Of a stretch of DNA of 40,150 nt, positions 24,259 to 33,964 are shown piece by piece. How positions within the stretch are numbered: the stretch's first letter is position 1; every line of letters starts with the position of its first letter. The notes under the pieces are model-generated. The model searched no databases. It was not told the origin of the DNA and saw only the letters and a list, made by a program, of their open reading frames with translations. The position numbers and the translations under genes were made by a program. The stretch comes from Synergistaceae bacterium (GTDB lineage Bacteria > Synergistota > Synergistia > Synergistales > Aminobacteriaceae). The DNA lies in contig WRHH01000022.1 in assembly GCA_009783355.1 (NCBI GenBank), forward strand, positions 1 through 40,150, written 5' to 3'.

Positions 24259-24855
24259 ATGGTTGATATTTCTGCAAGTGCTGTAAAGGAACTTAGAGAA
24301 CGGACGGGCGTCGGAATGATGGACTGCAAGGCCGCCCTTGCCGAAACCGGAGGAAATGTTGAAAAAGCAATAGACTACCTTCGCGAAAAAGGAATAGCTA
24401 AAGCGGCGAAAAAAGCTTCGCGCGCAGCAAAGGACGGGCGCATTTTCAGTTACATCCACAACACCTATAAAATCGGAACGTTGGTCGAGATAAGCAGTGA
24501 AACTGATTTCGTGGCGAAGACTGACGAGTTCAACGAGCTTGGTAAAGAAATTGCCATGCATATTGCAGCGGCAAATCCGTACTATCTCAAACCGGAAGAC
24601 GTGCCGGAAGAGGACATTGAACGCGAAAAAGCAATATATCGTCAGCAGCTCCTTGATGAAGGGAAACCGGAGGACAGAATCGACAAGATTATTGAAGGAA
24701 AAATCCGCAAATTCTACGAATTGACGTGCCTTGTCGAACAGGCTTATATCCGCGATACGGATAAGAAAATTAAGGACTTGGTAGTGGAAAACATAGCAAA
24801 ATTAGGAGAAAACATCGTAATTCGCCGTTACGCGCGCTTCGCAATCGGCGAGTAA
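24259..24855 (+). CDS. tsf: Translation elongation factor Ts
   Basis: Nucleotide-exchange factor for EF-Tu. The N-terminal UBA-like domain has VKELRERTGVGMMDCKAALA, and the core contains KIGTLVEISSETDFVAKTDEF, both family signatures. At 198 residues it is the short form with one core subdomain, found in many bacteria, rather than the about 283-residue enterobacterial form. ATG at 24259 is seven bases after GGGAGG, 55 bases downstream of rpsB. A repeat element separates it from pyrH. Confidence 0.95.
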   Translation: MVDISASAVKELRERTGVGMMDCKAALAETGGNVEKAIDYLREKGIAKAAKKASRAAKDGRIFSYIHNTYKIGTLVEISSETDFVAKTDEFNELGKEIAMHIAAANPYYLKPEDVPEEDIEREKAIYRQQLLDEGKPEDRIDKIIEGKIRKFYELTCLVEQAYIRDTDKKIKDLVVENIAKLGENIVIRRYARFAIGE

Positions 24856-24859
24856 AAAA

Positions 24860-25096
24860 CAATGCATAATGCACAATGTTCAATGCACAATGATCAATGA
24901 AAAGCAAAAACAAAAGTAATCAAATGAGGCTGTAATAAAAACGGGCGGGACCACCCCGCCCGCCTTTGGCGGGCGCCCCTTCACGGGAGGTGGCCGCGCT
25001 GAATCGTATATAGCGATTAACATCAGTTCATAAGAGTATTTTTTATCTTTATCTTTTGTCTTTCATTGAACATTGAACATTGTGCGTTGTACATTG
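24860..25096. repeat. Inverted-repeat element with heptad arms and GC-rich centre between tsf and pyrH
   Basis: The left arm (24860-24901) is six CAATGNN-type heptads followed by an AAAAGCAAAAACAAAAG tail. The right arm (25062-25096) is five heptads in opposite orientation, again bordered by the AGACAAAAG word (25051-25061). Between them, 24942-24975 is very GC-rich and offers two alternative 8-base stems: CGGGCGGG/CCCGCCCG (24942-24962) and CGCCCGCC/GGCGGGCG (24957-24975). No ORF with a ribosome binding site is inside. It resembles a small mobile or REP-like element inserted in an otherwise tight operon. Confidence 0.75.
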
Positions 25097-25119
25097 TCTT
25101 TCTAAGGGAGATATCGTAA

Positions 25120-25854
25120 ATGATAAGATTTAAGAACGTGCTTCTGAAGTTGTCCGGCGAAGTGCTTGCGGGAGATAACAAATTCGGGTTCGATTTTGAA
25201 GCCGTAAGGCGAATATGCAAAGAGATACGCGATGTATACGAAGCCGGAATTAAACTTTCTATTGTCATCGGAGGCGGAAACATCATCCGGGGCAAAGTGA
25301 TTGAAAAATTAGGCATAGAACGATCACAAGCTGATAATATGGGAATGCTGGGAACTGTTATTAATGCTCTTTGCCTTCAGGATGTCCTGGAGCAAATGAA
25401 TGTTCCGACGCGCGTCCAGACGGCTATTGATATGAGAGCTATGGCTGAGCCGTACATAAGAAGACGGGCGTTAAGGCATTTGGAAAAGGACAGAATAGTC
25501 ATATTTGCAGCAGGGACAGGCTCGCCGTATTTTTCGACGGATACAGCCGCAGCGCTCCGGGCGTCGGAGATAAAAGTCGATTGTATGGTAAAGGCAACAA
25601 AGGTTGACGGGATATACGACAAAGACCCTAAAGTTGACAAGGACGCGATTCTTTTTCATGAGCTGACTTACCAGGAAGCGCTTGCTAAAAGGCTCGAAGT
25701 TATGGATATTGCAGCTTTCTCCCTCTGTATGGATAACAAAATACCGGTAGCTGTAATCAATATATTGAAAGAAGGAAATCTCACGGGCTTCCTTGTTCGT
25801 GGAGAAAAGACAGGATCAATTGTATCGGAGGAATCTAACCATGCCAAAAATTGA
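25120..25854 (+). CDS. pyrH: UMP kinase
   Basis: Bacterial UMP kinase of the amino acid kinase fold, making UDP from UMP and ATP. The N-terminal phosphate-binding VLLKLSGEVLAG, the glycine-rich SIVIGGGNIIRGK, and the nucleotide-binding VDCMVKATKVDGIYDKDP are all present. At 244 residues it is of normal length. The ATG at 25120 follows GGGAG. It overlaps frr by 14 bases. The 264-base gap to tsf is filled by the inverted-repeat element. Confidence 0.95.
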   Translation: MIRFKNVLLKLSGEVLAGDNKFGFDFEAVRRICKEIRDVYEAGIKLSIVIGGGNIIRGKVIEKLGIERSQADNMGMLGTVINALCLQDVLEQMNVPTRVQTAIDMRAMAEPYIRRRALRHLEKDRIVIFAAGTGSPYFSTDTAAALRASEIKVDCMVKATKVDGIYDKDPKVDKDAILFHELTYQEALAKRLEVMDIAAFSLCMDNKIPVAVINILKEGNLTGFLVRGEKTGSIVSEESNHAKN

Positions 25855-26407
25855 AATAAATGAAATAAAGTTAATGAACGACAAGATGGAAAAAACTATT
25901 GAATTCCTTAAAACAGAGTATGTGGCGATTCGCACGGGGAGAGCGCATCCTGGACTTGTGGCGGATATAAAAGCCGATTACTACGGAAACCTCACGCCTA
26001 TAAAACAAATGGCCACTATATCCATTCCGGAAAACAGAAAAATACTGATAGCTCCATTTGATAAATCAAGCCTTAAGTTTATTGAAAAAGCGATAATAAC
26101 TTCACCTCTTGGAATAACCCCGAATAATGACGGCGAAAATATACGCCTCACGATGCCGGAGCTAACGCGTGAGCGCAGAGTGGAACTGACAAAGCTTGTT
26201 GCAAAAAAAGCCGAGGAGGCGAAAATTGCAATGCGCAACTTGAGACGCGACACGGTGGAAACGCTAAAGAAAAAAGAAAAAGAATCCGAAATAACAGAAG
26301 ATGACCTTAAGAAATATTCCAAAGAAATCCAAGACTCCACAGACGCATATATAAAGAAAGTCGAAGAAATTCAAAAAATAAAGGACAAAGAGATAATGGA
26401 GGAATGA
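25841..26407 (+). CDS. frr: Ribosome recycling factor
   Basis: Splits post-termination ribosomes with EF-G. The signature EYVAIRTGRAHPGLVADIKA, the middle ISIPENRKILIAPFDKSSLK, and the C-terminal RDTVETLKKKEKESEITEDD are typical. I start it at the ATG at 25841 (188 residues), nine bases after GGAGG; the open frame continues 16 codons upstream inside pyrH. Normal length is about 185. Confidence 0.96.
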   Translation: MPKIEINEIKLMNDKMEKTIEFLKTEYVAIRTGRAHPGLVADIKADYYGNLTPIKQMATISIPENRKILIAPFDKSSLKFIEKAIITSPLGITPNNDGENIRLTMPELTRERRVELTKLVAKKAEEAKIAMRNLRRDTVETLKKKEKESEITEDDLKKYSKEIQDSTDAYIKKVEEIQKIKDKEIMEE

Positions 26408-26411
26408 TAAA

Positions 26412-27248
26412 ATGAACCCTGCCGCTTCTGGAGATGAGAGCTCGACTTACAATGATCCTGGCTACGAAACCTTCAAGCAGAAAATTAAAAAAATCACAGG
26501 ACTTGATCTAAACTCATATAAGAATCAGATTCATAGGCGCGTTCATATGCTTATGCAGCGGTGGGCAATAACTGACTATAGCAAATACTTTGAAACGATA
26601 GAAAAAGACGACAAGAAACTTAGAGAATTTCTTGATTATCTTACGATAAACGTTTCGGAGTTTTTCAGAAATGACGCTCAATGGTGGAAAGTACGAGACA
26701 AGCTTTTACCGGAGCTTATAAAGCTCAGAGGGAATAAAAAGATTAAGCTATGGAGCTGCGGATGCGCTACAGGGGAAGAACCTTATTCTCTTGCAATATT
26801 GTCCATAGTCGCGGGGCTTGATCCGCAAGTTCCAGTGCTTGCCGTTGACATTGACGACGGCGCGAGAGCAATTGCGCAAAAAGGGCAATACCTCAAACGT
26901 CAGCTTATGAATGTGCCCCCGGAATACCTTTCGAAGTACTTTTCGTCGTCCAACGGCGGGGAGACATACGAGGTCTCGAAGGAAGTCAAGAGCAGGGTTA
27001 CGTTCAAAAAGATGAACATGATAGAGGATAAATTCGCAGACGCGTTTGATCTAATATTATGCCGCAATGTGGTTATTTATTTCACTCAGGATACAAAAAC
27101 TCATCTTTATCAGAAATTTACAAATGCCTTAGCTCCCGGAGGTTACTTTCTTGTAGGCTCTACCGAGCAAATATTTGAGTATAAAACTCTTGGGCTCGAG
27201 AACGCAGGGTCATTCCTCTACAGAAAACCTGTTCCTGGGCGCGCTTAA
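26412..27248 (+). CDS. cheR: Chemotaxis protein methyltransferase CheR
   Basis: Methylates glutamates on chemoreceptors using S-adenosylmethionine. The N-terminal helical domain ends in NVSEFFRN (80-87), the family NVTxFFRD motif with Ser for Thr. The SAM-binding motif is LWSCGCATGEEPYSLA at about 113-128. The later ILCRNVVIYF matches the motif after the SAM pocket. At 278 residues it is full length with no extra domain. It lies five bases after frr with its own GGAGG, so is co-transcribed with translation genes, and no other chemotaxis gene is near. Its last 39 bases overlap the convergent PHP gene. Confidence 0.92.
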   Translation: MNPAASGDESSTYNDPGYETFKQKIKKITGLDLNSYKNQIHRRVHMLMQRWAITDYSKYFETIEKDDKKLREFLDYLTINVSEFFRNDAQWWKVRDKLLPELIKLRGNKKIKLWSCGCATGEEPYSLAILSIVAGLDPQVPVLAVDIDDGARAIAQKGQYLKRQLMNVPPEYLSKYFSSSNGGETYEVSKEVKSRVTFKKMNMIEDKFADAFDLILCRNVVIYFTQDTKTHLYQKFTNALAPGGYFLVGSTEQIFEYKTLGLENAGSFLYRKPVPGRA

Positions 27249-27956
27249 AACATCCTTTATCGAATGCACCGGGGGCGGAGATACGCGCTCGTGCAACCGT
27301 TTTTGATGTGGGTATGCTGAGACAAAGCTTGTTCCCTGGCGTGTGCTGACGTTTATACTTTCAAGTTTCCTTTTGCTGTTCTTAGCTTTAGCAATTGCTC
27401 TTATAAAATCCGCTTCACTTTGTATTGGCGTGGAGAATTCAGTGGCAAACCTTCCTATTCTGGTTTCGTGATGCGCGTCGCTTCCTCCGAGTACCGGAAG
27501 TCCGTTTTCAACCGCAAATTCGTAAGCAAGCAAGTTCTCTTCCGCTGTTGCCCCTCCGTTAAACGCCTCCACCCCGTCTAATTCCGGGGCGCACTTTTTT
27601 ATAGCTTCTCCCATCTGCAAGGAATCCCAGCGAAATGGATGAGCCGCAATGGCAATTCCGCCTTGCGATTTAATTTTTTTCAAAGCGCTCTCGAGAGGCA
27701 ACCCTGGCTTTATGTAATCAAGCGCGCCGAAAACAAGCAGATGCCCTTCCTGACATGAATACTCTTTACCAATTATCACAACTAATCCGGATTCTTTACT
27801 CAGCGCTTCTGCTTCAGAATAAAGCGCTAGTGACTCGTGATCAGTTATGCAGACGCCAGCCAATCCTATTTCTACTGCCGAAGACAGTACTCTGCGAAGC
27901 GGAAATTGAGAGTCTAATGAAAATTCCTCAGTGTGAATGTGTATGTCAATAAGCAA
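27210..27956 (-). CDS. PHP-domain metal-dependent phosphoesterase
   Basis: A PHP-fold hydrolase with the expected metal-binding motifs: IDIHIHT near the N-terminus, CITDHES, IAAHPFRW, and GSDAHHETRIG. Relatives hydrolyse phosphate esters, including some 3',5'-bisnucleotides, but the substrate here is unknown. I start at the TTG at 27956 (248 residues), seven bases after GGAGGGG; the open frame starts at another TTG 30 bases upstream within clpC. It follows clpC by 16 bases and is probably its operon partner. The C-terminal tail is polar and overlaps the end of cheR on the other strand. Confidence 0.82.
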   Translation of the reverse strand: MLIDIHIHTEEFSLDSQFPLRRVLSSAVEIGLAGVCITDHESLALYSEAEALSKESGLVVIIGKEYSCQEGHLLVFGALDYIKPGLPLESALKKIKSQGGIAIAAHPFRWDSLQMGEAIKKCAPELDGVEAFNGGATAEENLLAYEFAVENGLPVLGGSDAHHETRIGRFATEFSTPIQSEADFIRAIAKAKNSKRKLESINVSTRQGTSFVSAYPHQKRLHERVSPPPVHSIKDVLSAPRNRFSVEE

Positions 27957-27972
27957 AACAATTCCCCTCCAG

Positions 27973-30417
27973 TCATTTTGTGACAAAAGAAATTCCGTTT
28001 TCTCCTAATGTGACATCAATATGGGACCCTTTTATTATTTTACCTTCCAGAACCGAGTCTGCCAGCCGATTTTCCAGTATTGACTGAATAGCTCTTCTAA
28101 GCGGGCGAGCTCCATATTTAGGCTGGAATCCGTTATCTATTATCATGGATTTTACCTCTTCTGAGATATCTATTGCAATTCCCTGATCGCTAAGCCTGCT
28201 CTCAACATCTGAAAGCATTATCTCAACTATACGCATAAGCTCATTTCTTTCAAGCGGCTTAAACACAATAGCGTCGTCTATTCTGTTCAAGAATTCAGGT
28301 TTGAATAACCGGTTTATCTCGCTGAGTATATTCTTTTTAGCACGCTCCCAGCCTTGCGCGCTATGATTTCCGCTCAACGAAAATCCAAGCGGCGAATCTT
28401 TAGCCAGTTCTTGCGCTCCAACGTTGCTTGTCATTATTACAACCGTATTTCTGAAATCCGCCCGTCTGCCCTGACCGTCTGTCAGCGTACCGTCTTCAAG
28501 TATCTGAAGGAGAATGTTAAACACATCATGATGAGCTTTTTCTATTTCATCAAAAAGAACTACTGAATATGGACGCTTCCTTATCATTCCGGTAAGCCTG
28601 CCCCCTTCGTCGTGTCCAACATACCCCGGCGGCGCTCCCATCATTTTAGATACTTCATGTTTTTCCATAAATTCGCTCATATCAATGCGAATAATGCAAT
28701 CTTCGTTTCCGAATAGAAATTTTGCCAAACAGCGCGCGAGCTCGGTTTTTCCTACTCCAGTAGGGCCAAGGAACAAAAAGCTTCCTATGGGGCGTTTTGG
28801 GTCCTTCAACCCGCTCCTTGCTCTCCTTATTGCTCTTGATACAACGCTTACCGCCTCATCCTGCCCCACTAACCTTGACGAAATCTCTTCCTCCATGCGC
28901 AGCAGCCTTGAAGCTTCTCCTTCGGTTATATGCCTTACCGGAACTCCTGTCCATTCTGCGACTATCTCAGCTATGTCATTTTCAGAAATGAAAGGTTTAT
29001 CCTCGCTTCCTGCTGCTTTCCATTCCTTCCTCGCTTCCTCAAGCTTATCCACAAGACGGGTTTCCTCATTTCGCAATAGAGCTGCACCCTTAAAATCCTG
29101 TTCTGTTATGGCAGATTCTTTCTTTGCGCAGATACCCGCTATTTCTTCCTCTATTTCTTTAATAACGAGGGGCGGTTCCAACATACTGAGCCTCGCCCGC
29201 GCGCTGGCCTCATCTATGAGGTCAATCCCTTTGTCCGGCAGAAAACGGTCGCGGATATAACGCGCGGAAAGGTTAGCCGCCGCGTTTACAGCATCGTCTG
29301 ATATCACAGCGCTGTGATGCTCTTCATATCGTGAGCGTAATCCGTAAAGGATACGTACGGATTCTTCTATTGAAGGCTCTTCTATCTTCACCGGCTGAAA
29401 TCGCCTCTCCAACGCCCCGTCACGTTCGATGTACTTACGGTATTCTTCCTGAGTCGTCGCCCCTATGACCTGAAACTCTCCCCTTGCGAGCGCAGGTTTG
29501 AGCATATTAGCGGCGTCCATTGCTCCTTCAGCGCTGCCTGCCCCTACAAGCATGTGCATTTCATCAATAAAAAGAATTACTTCTTTTGATTCTGAAACTT
29601 CCTTGATTATCCTTCGTATGCGCTCTTCAAATTCTCCTCTATATTTCGTTCCTGCAACGAGGCTGCCGACATTAAGCTGCACAATTCGGCGATTTTGAAG
29701 TATTTCCGGAGCGTTACTGGAAGCAAGTATCTGCGCAACTCCTTCTACTACAGCAGTTTTTCCTACTCCAGGGTCGCCGACTAAGACCGGATTGCACTTT
29801 GTCCTTCGGCATAAAACCTGCATAACTCTCTTGATTTCTTTGCTTCTGCCAATTACAGGGTCAAGAAGCCCTTCCTTTGCCCGAGCTGTAAGATCTGCGC
29901 CCAAAGGGTCAAGCGTAGGGGTTTTTGTTTTAGTTTTTTGTTTCATCTTGTCGCTGAGTTTTTCCACTCTCTTTCCGTCAGCAGTTAAGAGTACCGAAGA
30001 AATTTCACGCTGCACTTCATTGAGCTCTACGCCAAGGGAATTTAAAAACTGACATGCGAAAGTATCCGGCTGCGCGAGTATACCAAGTAAAAGATGCTCG
30101 GTGCCGACATGGTTAACTCCAAGGTTGCGCGCCTCTCGCATAGCGTAATCAATTGCTTTCTTAAGTTTATCGCTCAAAGGTAAATCAATAAGCTTCATAA
30201 TCGGAGTAAAGTGATGCAAAGAAGCATCAAGGTTCATCAAAGCAGTCTTAAGATTGACTCCAAGCGAAATTAGCGCGCGCGCCGCCTCTCCTTCGCTTTC
30301 CTCCAACAAACCTACGAGAAGATGTTCAATTTCAATTCTTGAATGACCTAAAGACAAAGCTTTTCGGTGAGCCAACTGAATTACTCTTTTTCCTTTTTCC
30401 GTAAAAAACTGCCACAT
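27973..30417 (-). CDS. clpC: Clp protease ATPase subunit ClpC
   Basis: Hsp100 unfoldase that feeds ClpP. It has two N-terminal Clp_N repeats (residues 1-about 145, [20 protein letters not shown]), the first AAA+ domain with GDPGVGKT at about 214-221, the UvrB/C-like middle segment ([20 protein letters not shown]), and the second AAA+ domain with [15 protein letters not shown] and [13 protein letters not shown]. At 814 residues it is normal for ClpC. I start at the ATG at 30417; the TTG three codons upstream is also in frame but too near the GAAAGAG to use it. It follows ctsR by 21 bases. No mcsA or mcsB lies between them, unlike the Bacillus operon. Confidence 0.95.
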   Translation of the reverse strand: MWQFFTEKGKRVIQLAHRKALSLGHSRIEIEHLLVGLLEESEGEAARALISLGVNLKTALMNLDASLHHFTPIMKLIDLPLSDKLKKAIDYAMREARNLGVNHVGTEHLLLGILAQPDTFACQFLNSLGVELNEVQREISSVLLTADGKRVEKLSDKMKQKTKTKTPTLDPLGADLTARAKEGLLDPVIGRSKEIKRVMQVLCRRTKCNPVLVGDPGVGKTAVVEGVAQILASSNAPEILQNRRIVQLNVGSLVAGTKYRGEFEERIRRIIKEVSESKEVILFIDEMHMLVGAGSAEGAMDAANMLKPALARGEFQVIGATTQEEYRKYIERDGALERRFQPVKIEEPSIEESVRILYGLRSRYEEHHSAVISDDAVNAAANLSARYIRDRFLPDKGIDLIDEASARARLSMLEPPLVIKEIEEEIAGICAKKESAITEQDFKGAALLRNEETRLVDKLEEARKEWKAAGSEDKPFISENDIAEIVAEWTGVPVRHITEGEASRLLRMEEEISSRLVGQDEAVSVVSRAIRRARSGLKDPKRPIGSFLFLGPTGVGKTELARCLAKFLFGNEDCIIRIDMSEFMEKHEVSKMMGAPPGYVGHDEGGRLTGMIRKRPYSVVLFDEIEKAHHDVFNILLQILEDGTLTDGQGRRADFRNTVVIMTSNVGAQELAKDSPLGFSLSGNHSAQGWERAKKNILSEINRLFKPEFLNRIDDAIVFKPLERNELMRIVEIMLSDVESRLSDQGIAIDISEEVKSMIIDNGFQPKYGARPLRRAIQSILENRLADSVLEGKIIKGSHIDVTLGENGISFVTK

Positions 30418-30438
30418 ATATATCAACTCTTTCTTGTA

Positions 30439-30924
30439 TTAAGCCAGCATTATACTTCGCAGCGTTCTCTTCAGCAACTCCGCTTGTATGGTCTCCCTTT
30501 TATGAGGAGAAAGATCAAACAACGAAACGCCGAGTTCATCACAATGACGCAACGCCACTTCAATTAAAAGCCTCTCCCGGGCAGTGATCAGTCCTCGCTT
30601 TTGTAGAGCGCTAAGGTACCTGTGCGCATCCTGCCACGATATTGTTTCTCCGACTATTTTTTCAAGGTGTTCAATCCTGTTTTCTGAAGTATCCTGTTTT
30701 ATCCGCTCTATTTTAATATATCCATGCCCGCCGCGATGGCTTTCAACTATATATCCCTGTTCCTGAGTAAAACGGCTGCGCAGGACGTAATTTATCTGAC
30801 TGGGAACGCAACCGAAAGTTTTTGCAAGTTCCTTTCGCCTTATTGACAACATTGATTCGGGAGCATCAGATTCATTTAGCAGCTCAGTTAAATAGATTTC
30901 AATTGCATGAGTTAAACTTGACAT
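30439..30924 (-). CDS. ctsR: Transcriptional repressor CtsR of class III stress genes
   Basis: Winged-helix repressor of clp genes. The conserved DNA-binding segment RSRFTQEQGYIVESHRGGHG is present at about residues 50-70, including the glycine-rich wing tip that senses heat in Bacillus. The C-terminal dimerisation half aligns with the family. I place the start at the ATG at 30924 with GGAGG before it (161 residues), rather than the 173-residue frame opening. A CtsR operator lies over its own promoter, so it should regulate itself and clpC. Confidence 0.93.
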   Translation of the reverse strand: MSSLTHAIEIYLTELLNESDAPESMLSIRRKELAKTFGCVPSQINYVLRSRFTQEQGYIVESHRGGHGYIKIERIKQDTSENRIEHLEKIVGETISWQDAHRYLSALQKRGLITARERLLIEVALRHCDELGVSLFDLSPHKRETIQAELLKRTLRSIMLA

Positions 30925-30966
30925 TAAAAAACCTCCTACAGGCTCAAGAAATTTGCTCACTAACTC

Positions 30967-30994
30967 ATTTTACCAAAAGGTCAAAAATAGTCAA
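30967..30994 (-). promoter_or_regulatory. Promoter of the ctsR-clpC-PHP operon
   Basis: On the minus strand TTGACT (30994-30989), 16 bases, TAAAAT (30972-30967) with TGG before it, an extended -10. The ctsR start is 43 bases downstream. Confidence 0.7.
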
Positions 30995-30995
30995 T
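30979..30995 (+). promoter_or_regulatory. CtsR operator
   Basis: GGTCAAA-AAT-AGTCAAT fits the CtsR heptad repeat consensus (A/G-GTCAAA, three bases, A/G-GTCAAA) with one mismatch. It covers the -35 and spacer, as expected for a repressor. The rest of the gap to dnaB (30996-31149) shows nothing else clear. Confidence 0.85.
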
Positions 30996-31149
30996 TATGA
31001 ACGTATACTCTTCGTCTATAGGAATTCTATTTATAGTATTATCCTATTTCTAAATCATTGAAATTATTCGAAAGCCAACACATTTCTTGATTAGTCCATA
31101 TATCATTATCATCGTCAATTGGGTTTTAATCTTTACGACATATTTCCCC

Positions 31150-32520
31150 TTATCTAAAACTTGCTGCATTTGTGAACAATGTATATTCGCGGTCAAAATA
31201 GAGAGTTATCTCATTAGTGGGGCCATTTCTGTTCTTGGCTATGTTAAGGAAAGCTTCGCTGTTCATATTCGGGTTTTGTTCCCCTCCATAATAGTCGGGG
31301 CGGTATAGCATCATCACGACATCCGCGTCCTGCTCTATCGCTCCCGAATCACGGAGGTCTGATAACAACGGTTTCTTTTCCTGGCGCGACTCAACGCTTC
31401 TTGATAACTGAGAGAGGGCAAGAATAGGACATTCGGTCTCCCTCGCTACGGCCTTAAGGGTTCTCGATATTTCAGCAACTTCCTGTTGCTTGTTTTCATA
31501 GTTTCTAGCGCTGTAATGATTCATCAATTGCAGATAATCCACTATTATGAGGCCAAGGTCATTGTGCTTCGACTTAAACCTTCGGCAGCGGGCTCTTAAA
31601 TCCATCGTCGTGAGAGTTGAGCTGTCATCTATATAAATTGGCAGCGAACCCAGTTCTCCCGCAGCTTTTACAAGTTGGTTCCATTCGTTTGAGCTCAATA
31701 CTCCGGTATGCATTTTATGCGAGTTCACTCTGCCGCCGCTGCTCAACATGCGCAACGCCAGCTGGTCGGCGGACATTTCAAGGCTGAATATCAGCACGGG
31801 CGCCTTCGCTTTCTGAGATTTTTGCGTTTTTACTCCGCCGAATTGCGCAATATTCAAAGCAAGAGCCGTTTTTCCCATTGACGGCCGAGCGGCTATAATG
31901 TTCAAGCTGCCTTTCTGAAATCCTCTTGTTATATGGTCGAGGTCGGCGAAGCCCGAGTTGAAACCTTCAAAATCCGCCCCTTTGCTCTTATATTGTAATT
32001 CCACGCGGTCGAACGTCCCGCCGCTTCCCATTAAAACCTCGGAAATGGAACGTATGTTCGAGATATTCCTTTTCTGCGCCACCTCGAAAATTGTCTTTTC
32101 GGCTTCGTCCAATGCTTCGTACGGGTCCATCGCGGCGTATCCCAACCTTACAATGTGGTTGCCTGCTTCGATGAGCCTGCGTTGAATTGAATGCCCCTTT
32201 ATTATGTTCGCGTGATACGCGGCGTTTGCGGTTGTGGGGACCTCATCAATCAATCCGGCTATGAACGGTTGCCCCCCGAGTTTTTCGAAAATACCGCGCC
32301 TTGTAAGCTCCTCGCTTACAGAAATCATATCAACGGGTTTACGATCCCGGTTGAGTTCGTGAATAACCTGAAACATCTCGATATGATTCACATCATAAAA
32401 ATCTTCCGATATTAGAATTTCAAAAATATCGGCAAGAGCTTCTGAGTCAATTAGGCAAGAGCCGATAACTGAGCGTTCTGCAGCTAAATTAGCAGGCGGT
32501 ATGCGGTCATAGACCGGCAC
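31150..32520 (-). CDS. dnaB: Replicative DNA helicase DnaB
   Basis: Hexameric replication fork helicase. N-terminal domain PPANLAAERSVIGSCLID, then the RecA-type C-terminal domain with Walker A ARPSMGKTA (K217) and Walker B LGLIIVDYLQLM, followed by LSQLSRSVESRQEKKPLLSD. At 456 residues it is normal, with no intein. The GTG start overlaps the rplI stop by one base (TAGTG), so translation is coupled. Last gene of the rpsF operon; no clear terminator hairpin was seen after it. Confidence 0.95.
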   Translation of the reverse strand: MPVYDRIPPANLAAERSVIGSCLIDSEALADIFEILISEDFYDVNHIEMFQVIHELNRDRKPVDMISVSEELTRRGIFEKLGGQPFIAGLIDEVPTTANAAYHANIIKGHSIQRRLIEAGNHIVRLGYAAMDPYEALDEAEKTIFEVAQKRNISNIRSISEVLMGSGGTFDRVELQYKSKGADFEGFNSGFADLDHITRGFQKGSLNIIAARPSMGKTALALNIAQFGGVKTQKSQKAKAPVLIFSLEMSADQLALRMLSSGGRVNSHKMHTGVLSSNEWNQLVKAAGELGSLPIYIDDSSTLTTMDLRARCRRFKSKHNDLGLIIVDYLQLMNHYSARNYENKQQEVAEISRTLKAVARETECPILALSQLSRSVESRQEKKPLLSDLRDSGAIEQDADVVMMLYRPDYYGGEQNPNMNSEAFLNIAKNRNGPTNEITLYFDREYTLFTNAASFR

Positions 32521-32969
32521 TATTTATTCACCTCAACGAGCAGAGTCATTTTTGCGTCAACTTCGCGATAAAGATGAATCGTTACAGGAAATTCTCCCGC
32601 CTGTTTTATTGCTTCAGGGAGTTTTATATCATGTTTATCTATAGTGAGTTTATAAGAAGCATTTAAGGCTTCAGCTACCTGAGCGTTTGTGACGCTGCCG
32701 AACAGTTTGCCCTTTTCGCCTGCATTTACACGAACGTTTATTACCTTGTCCTGAATTTGTTTTTTTATCTCCTCGGCTTCTTTTTTCAGTTTTGTTTCCT
32801 TAGCCTTTTCGCTTGCCTTGCGCGAGTCAACCTCGGCAATTATGCCGGAAGTTGCTTCAAGGGCTAATCCTCGCGCAATCAGGAAATTGCGCGCGTATCC
32901 ATCCGCAACCTCTATTTTGTCTCCTGTTTTTCCAAGTTTACTGACATCCTTTGTAAGTACTACTTTCAT
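32520..32969 (-). CDS. rplI: 50S ribosomal protein L9
   Basis: A 149-residue L9 with the N-terminal domain [17 protein letters not shown] and [16 protein letters not shown], the long central helix (Lys/Glu-rich, about 42-75), and the C-terminal RNA-binding domain with [16 protein letters not shown]. Normal length. ATG overlaps the end of the upstream membrane gene by four bases. Confidence 0.95.
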   Translation of the reverse strand: MKVVLTKDVSKLGKTGDKIEVADGYARNFLIARGLALEATSGIIAEVDSRKASEKAKETKLKKEAEEIKKQIQDKVINVRVNAGEKGKLFGSVTNAQVAEALNASYKLTIDKHDIKLPEAIKQAGEFPVTIHLYREVDAKMTLLVEVNK

Positions 32970-33961
32970 TTATTCTTCCTCCGCATTCTTTGCTTCAGAT
33001 TAAACGCAATGTCCAATAGCCCCATTACGATAAGCCCCAAAAAGAAAACTGATATGAACAACAATATAACGATAATGATTGAAAAACGTACTCCGAAATT
33101 TAGATTTTTATATATCATAAACCACCAGATGAAACTTAGTCCCTGAATAGAAAACAATATAAAAGTCAGGATCATTAAGTTAAGTTCAGTGCTTATAAGC
33201 ATTACTGATGTTCTATGTGAGTCAAACAGCGTAATTATAAAAGCTAAAACAAACGCTGACAGCAAACTGCGAGGGAATGACCATTGCTCAAATGGCGGCA
33301 AAGGGAAGATTTCCAACTCATTTGTTCCTGTATTTGAATCGCTGATCGTTCTCTTTCTTCTTTGCTCTATTTTTGATACAAATAAATAATTCATAAATGC
33401 GCTAAACCCTGATATTATAACAAGTACAGAAGGGATTATCAGATTTAAATAATGCTTCATAAATATTAAAATATCCTCGCTTACGCCTGAATCTTCAAGT
33501 GATTCTATAATCTCATTCAAATGATTTTCATTAAACGAAAAACTGTATCCTCTCGTATAAAACATTAATCCTTCGAAAATAAGCGTTGATGCTATGATGG
33601 CTATTGTAAGCCCCAAAATTGACTCTCCCGCTGAGTTCGTTTTTCTTGCTAATATGCCGAAAGCAATGCCTGAAATGCCGGCGATAAAAACATATGACAT
33701 TAAACCCTCATACCCGAATGGCAAAGACATTAATATCGCTATTGAAATAACAGAAAGATAAGCTTTACGCGGTCCCTGTCTTATTCCGATTAACGATATG
33801 GGAATAGTGGATAAGAGCGATATTGATATGCCGATAATATATCTCTCCAAAACGAACATAATGGCTGAGCAACAGCTTAGCTGCATCCACTCATTATATT
33901 GAACAAAAGGGGGGAGAAGCCTTTTGTTCGGCCCCTCCCCCTTGTTTTCATTCATAAGCAT
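32966..33961 (-). CDS. DUF2232 family membrane protein (YybS-like)
   Basis: A 331-residue polytopic membrane protein with about eight hydrophobic helices, of the DUF2232/YybS family that commonly lies between rpsR and rplI in Firmicutes-like gene orders. The function is unknown. The first about 24 residues are hydrophilic and rich in Lys, Pro and Gly, and contain a 10-base inverted repeat in the DNA (33901-33929). The ATG at 33961 is three bases after the rpsR stop but has no clear ribosome binding site, so it probably depends on coupling; an internal start at Met24 is possible. Confidence 0.75.
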   Translation of the reverse strand: MLMNENKGEGPNKRLLPPFVQYNEWMQLSCCSAIMFVLERYIIGISISLLSTIPISLIGIRQGPRKAYLSVISIAILMSLPFGYEGLMSYVFIAGISGIAFGILARKTNSAGESILGLTIAIIASTLIFEGLMFYTRGYSFSFNENHLNEIIESLEDSGVSEDILIFMKHYLNLIIPSVLVIISGFSAFMNYLFVSKIEQRRKRTISDSNTGTNELEIFPLPPFEQWSFPRSLLSAFVLAFIITLFDSHRTSVMLISTELNLMILTFILFSIQGLSFIWWFMIYKNLNFGVRFSIIIVILLFISVFFLGLIVMGLLDIAFNLKQRMRRKNK

Positions 33962-33964
33962 TCG

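Noticed and set aside
24940..24976. Terminator after tsf
   Set aside because: The stems are very GC-rich but not followed by a T-run, and they overlap each other; better explained as part of the repeat element.
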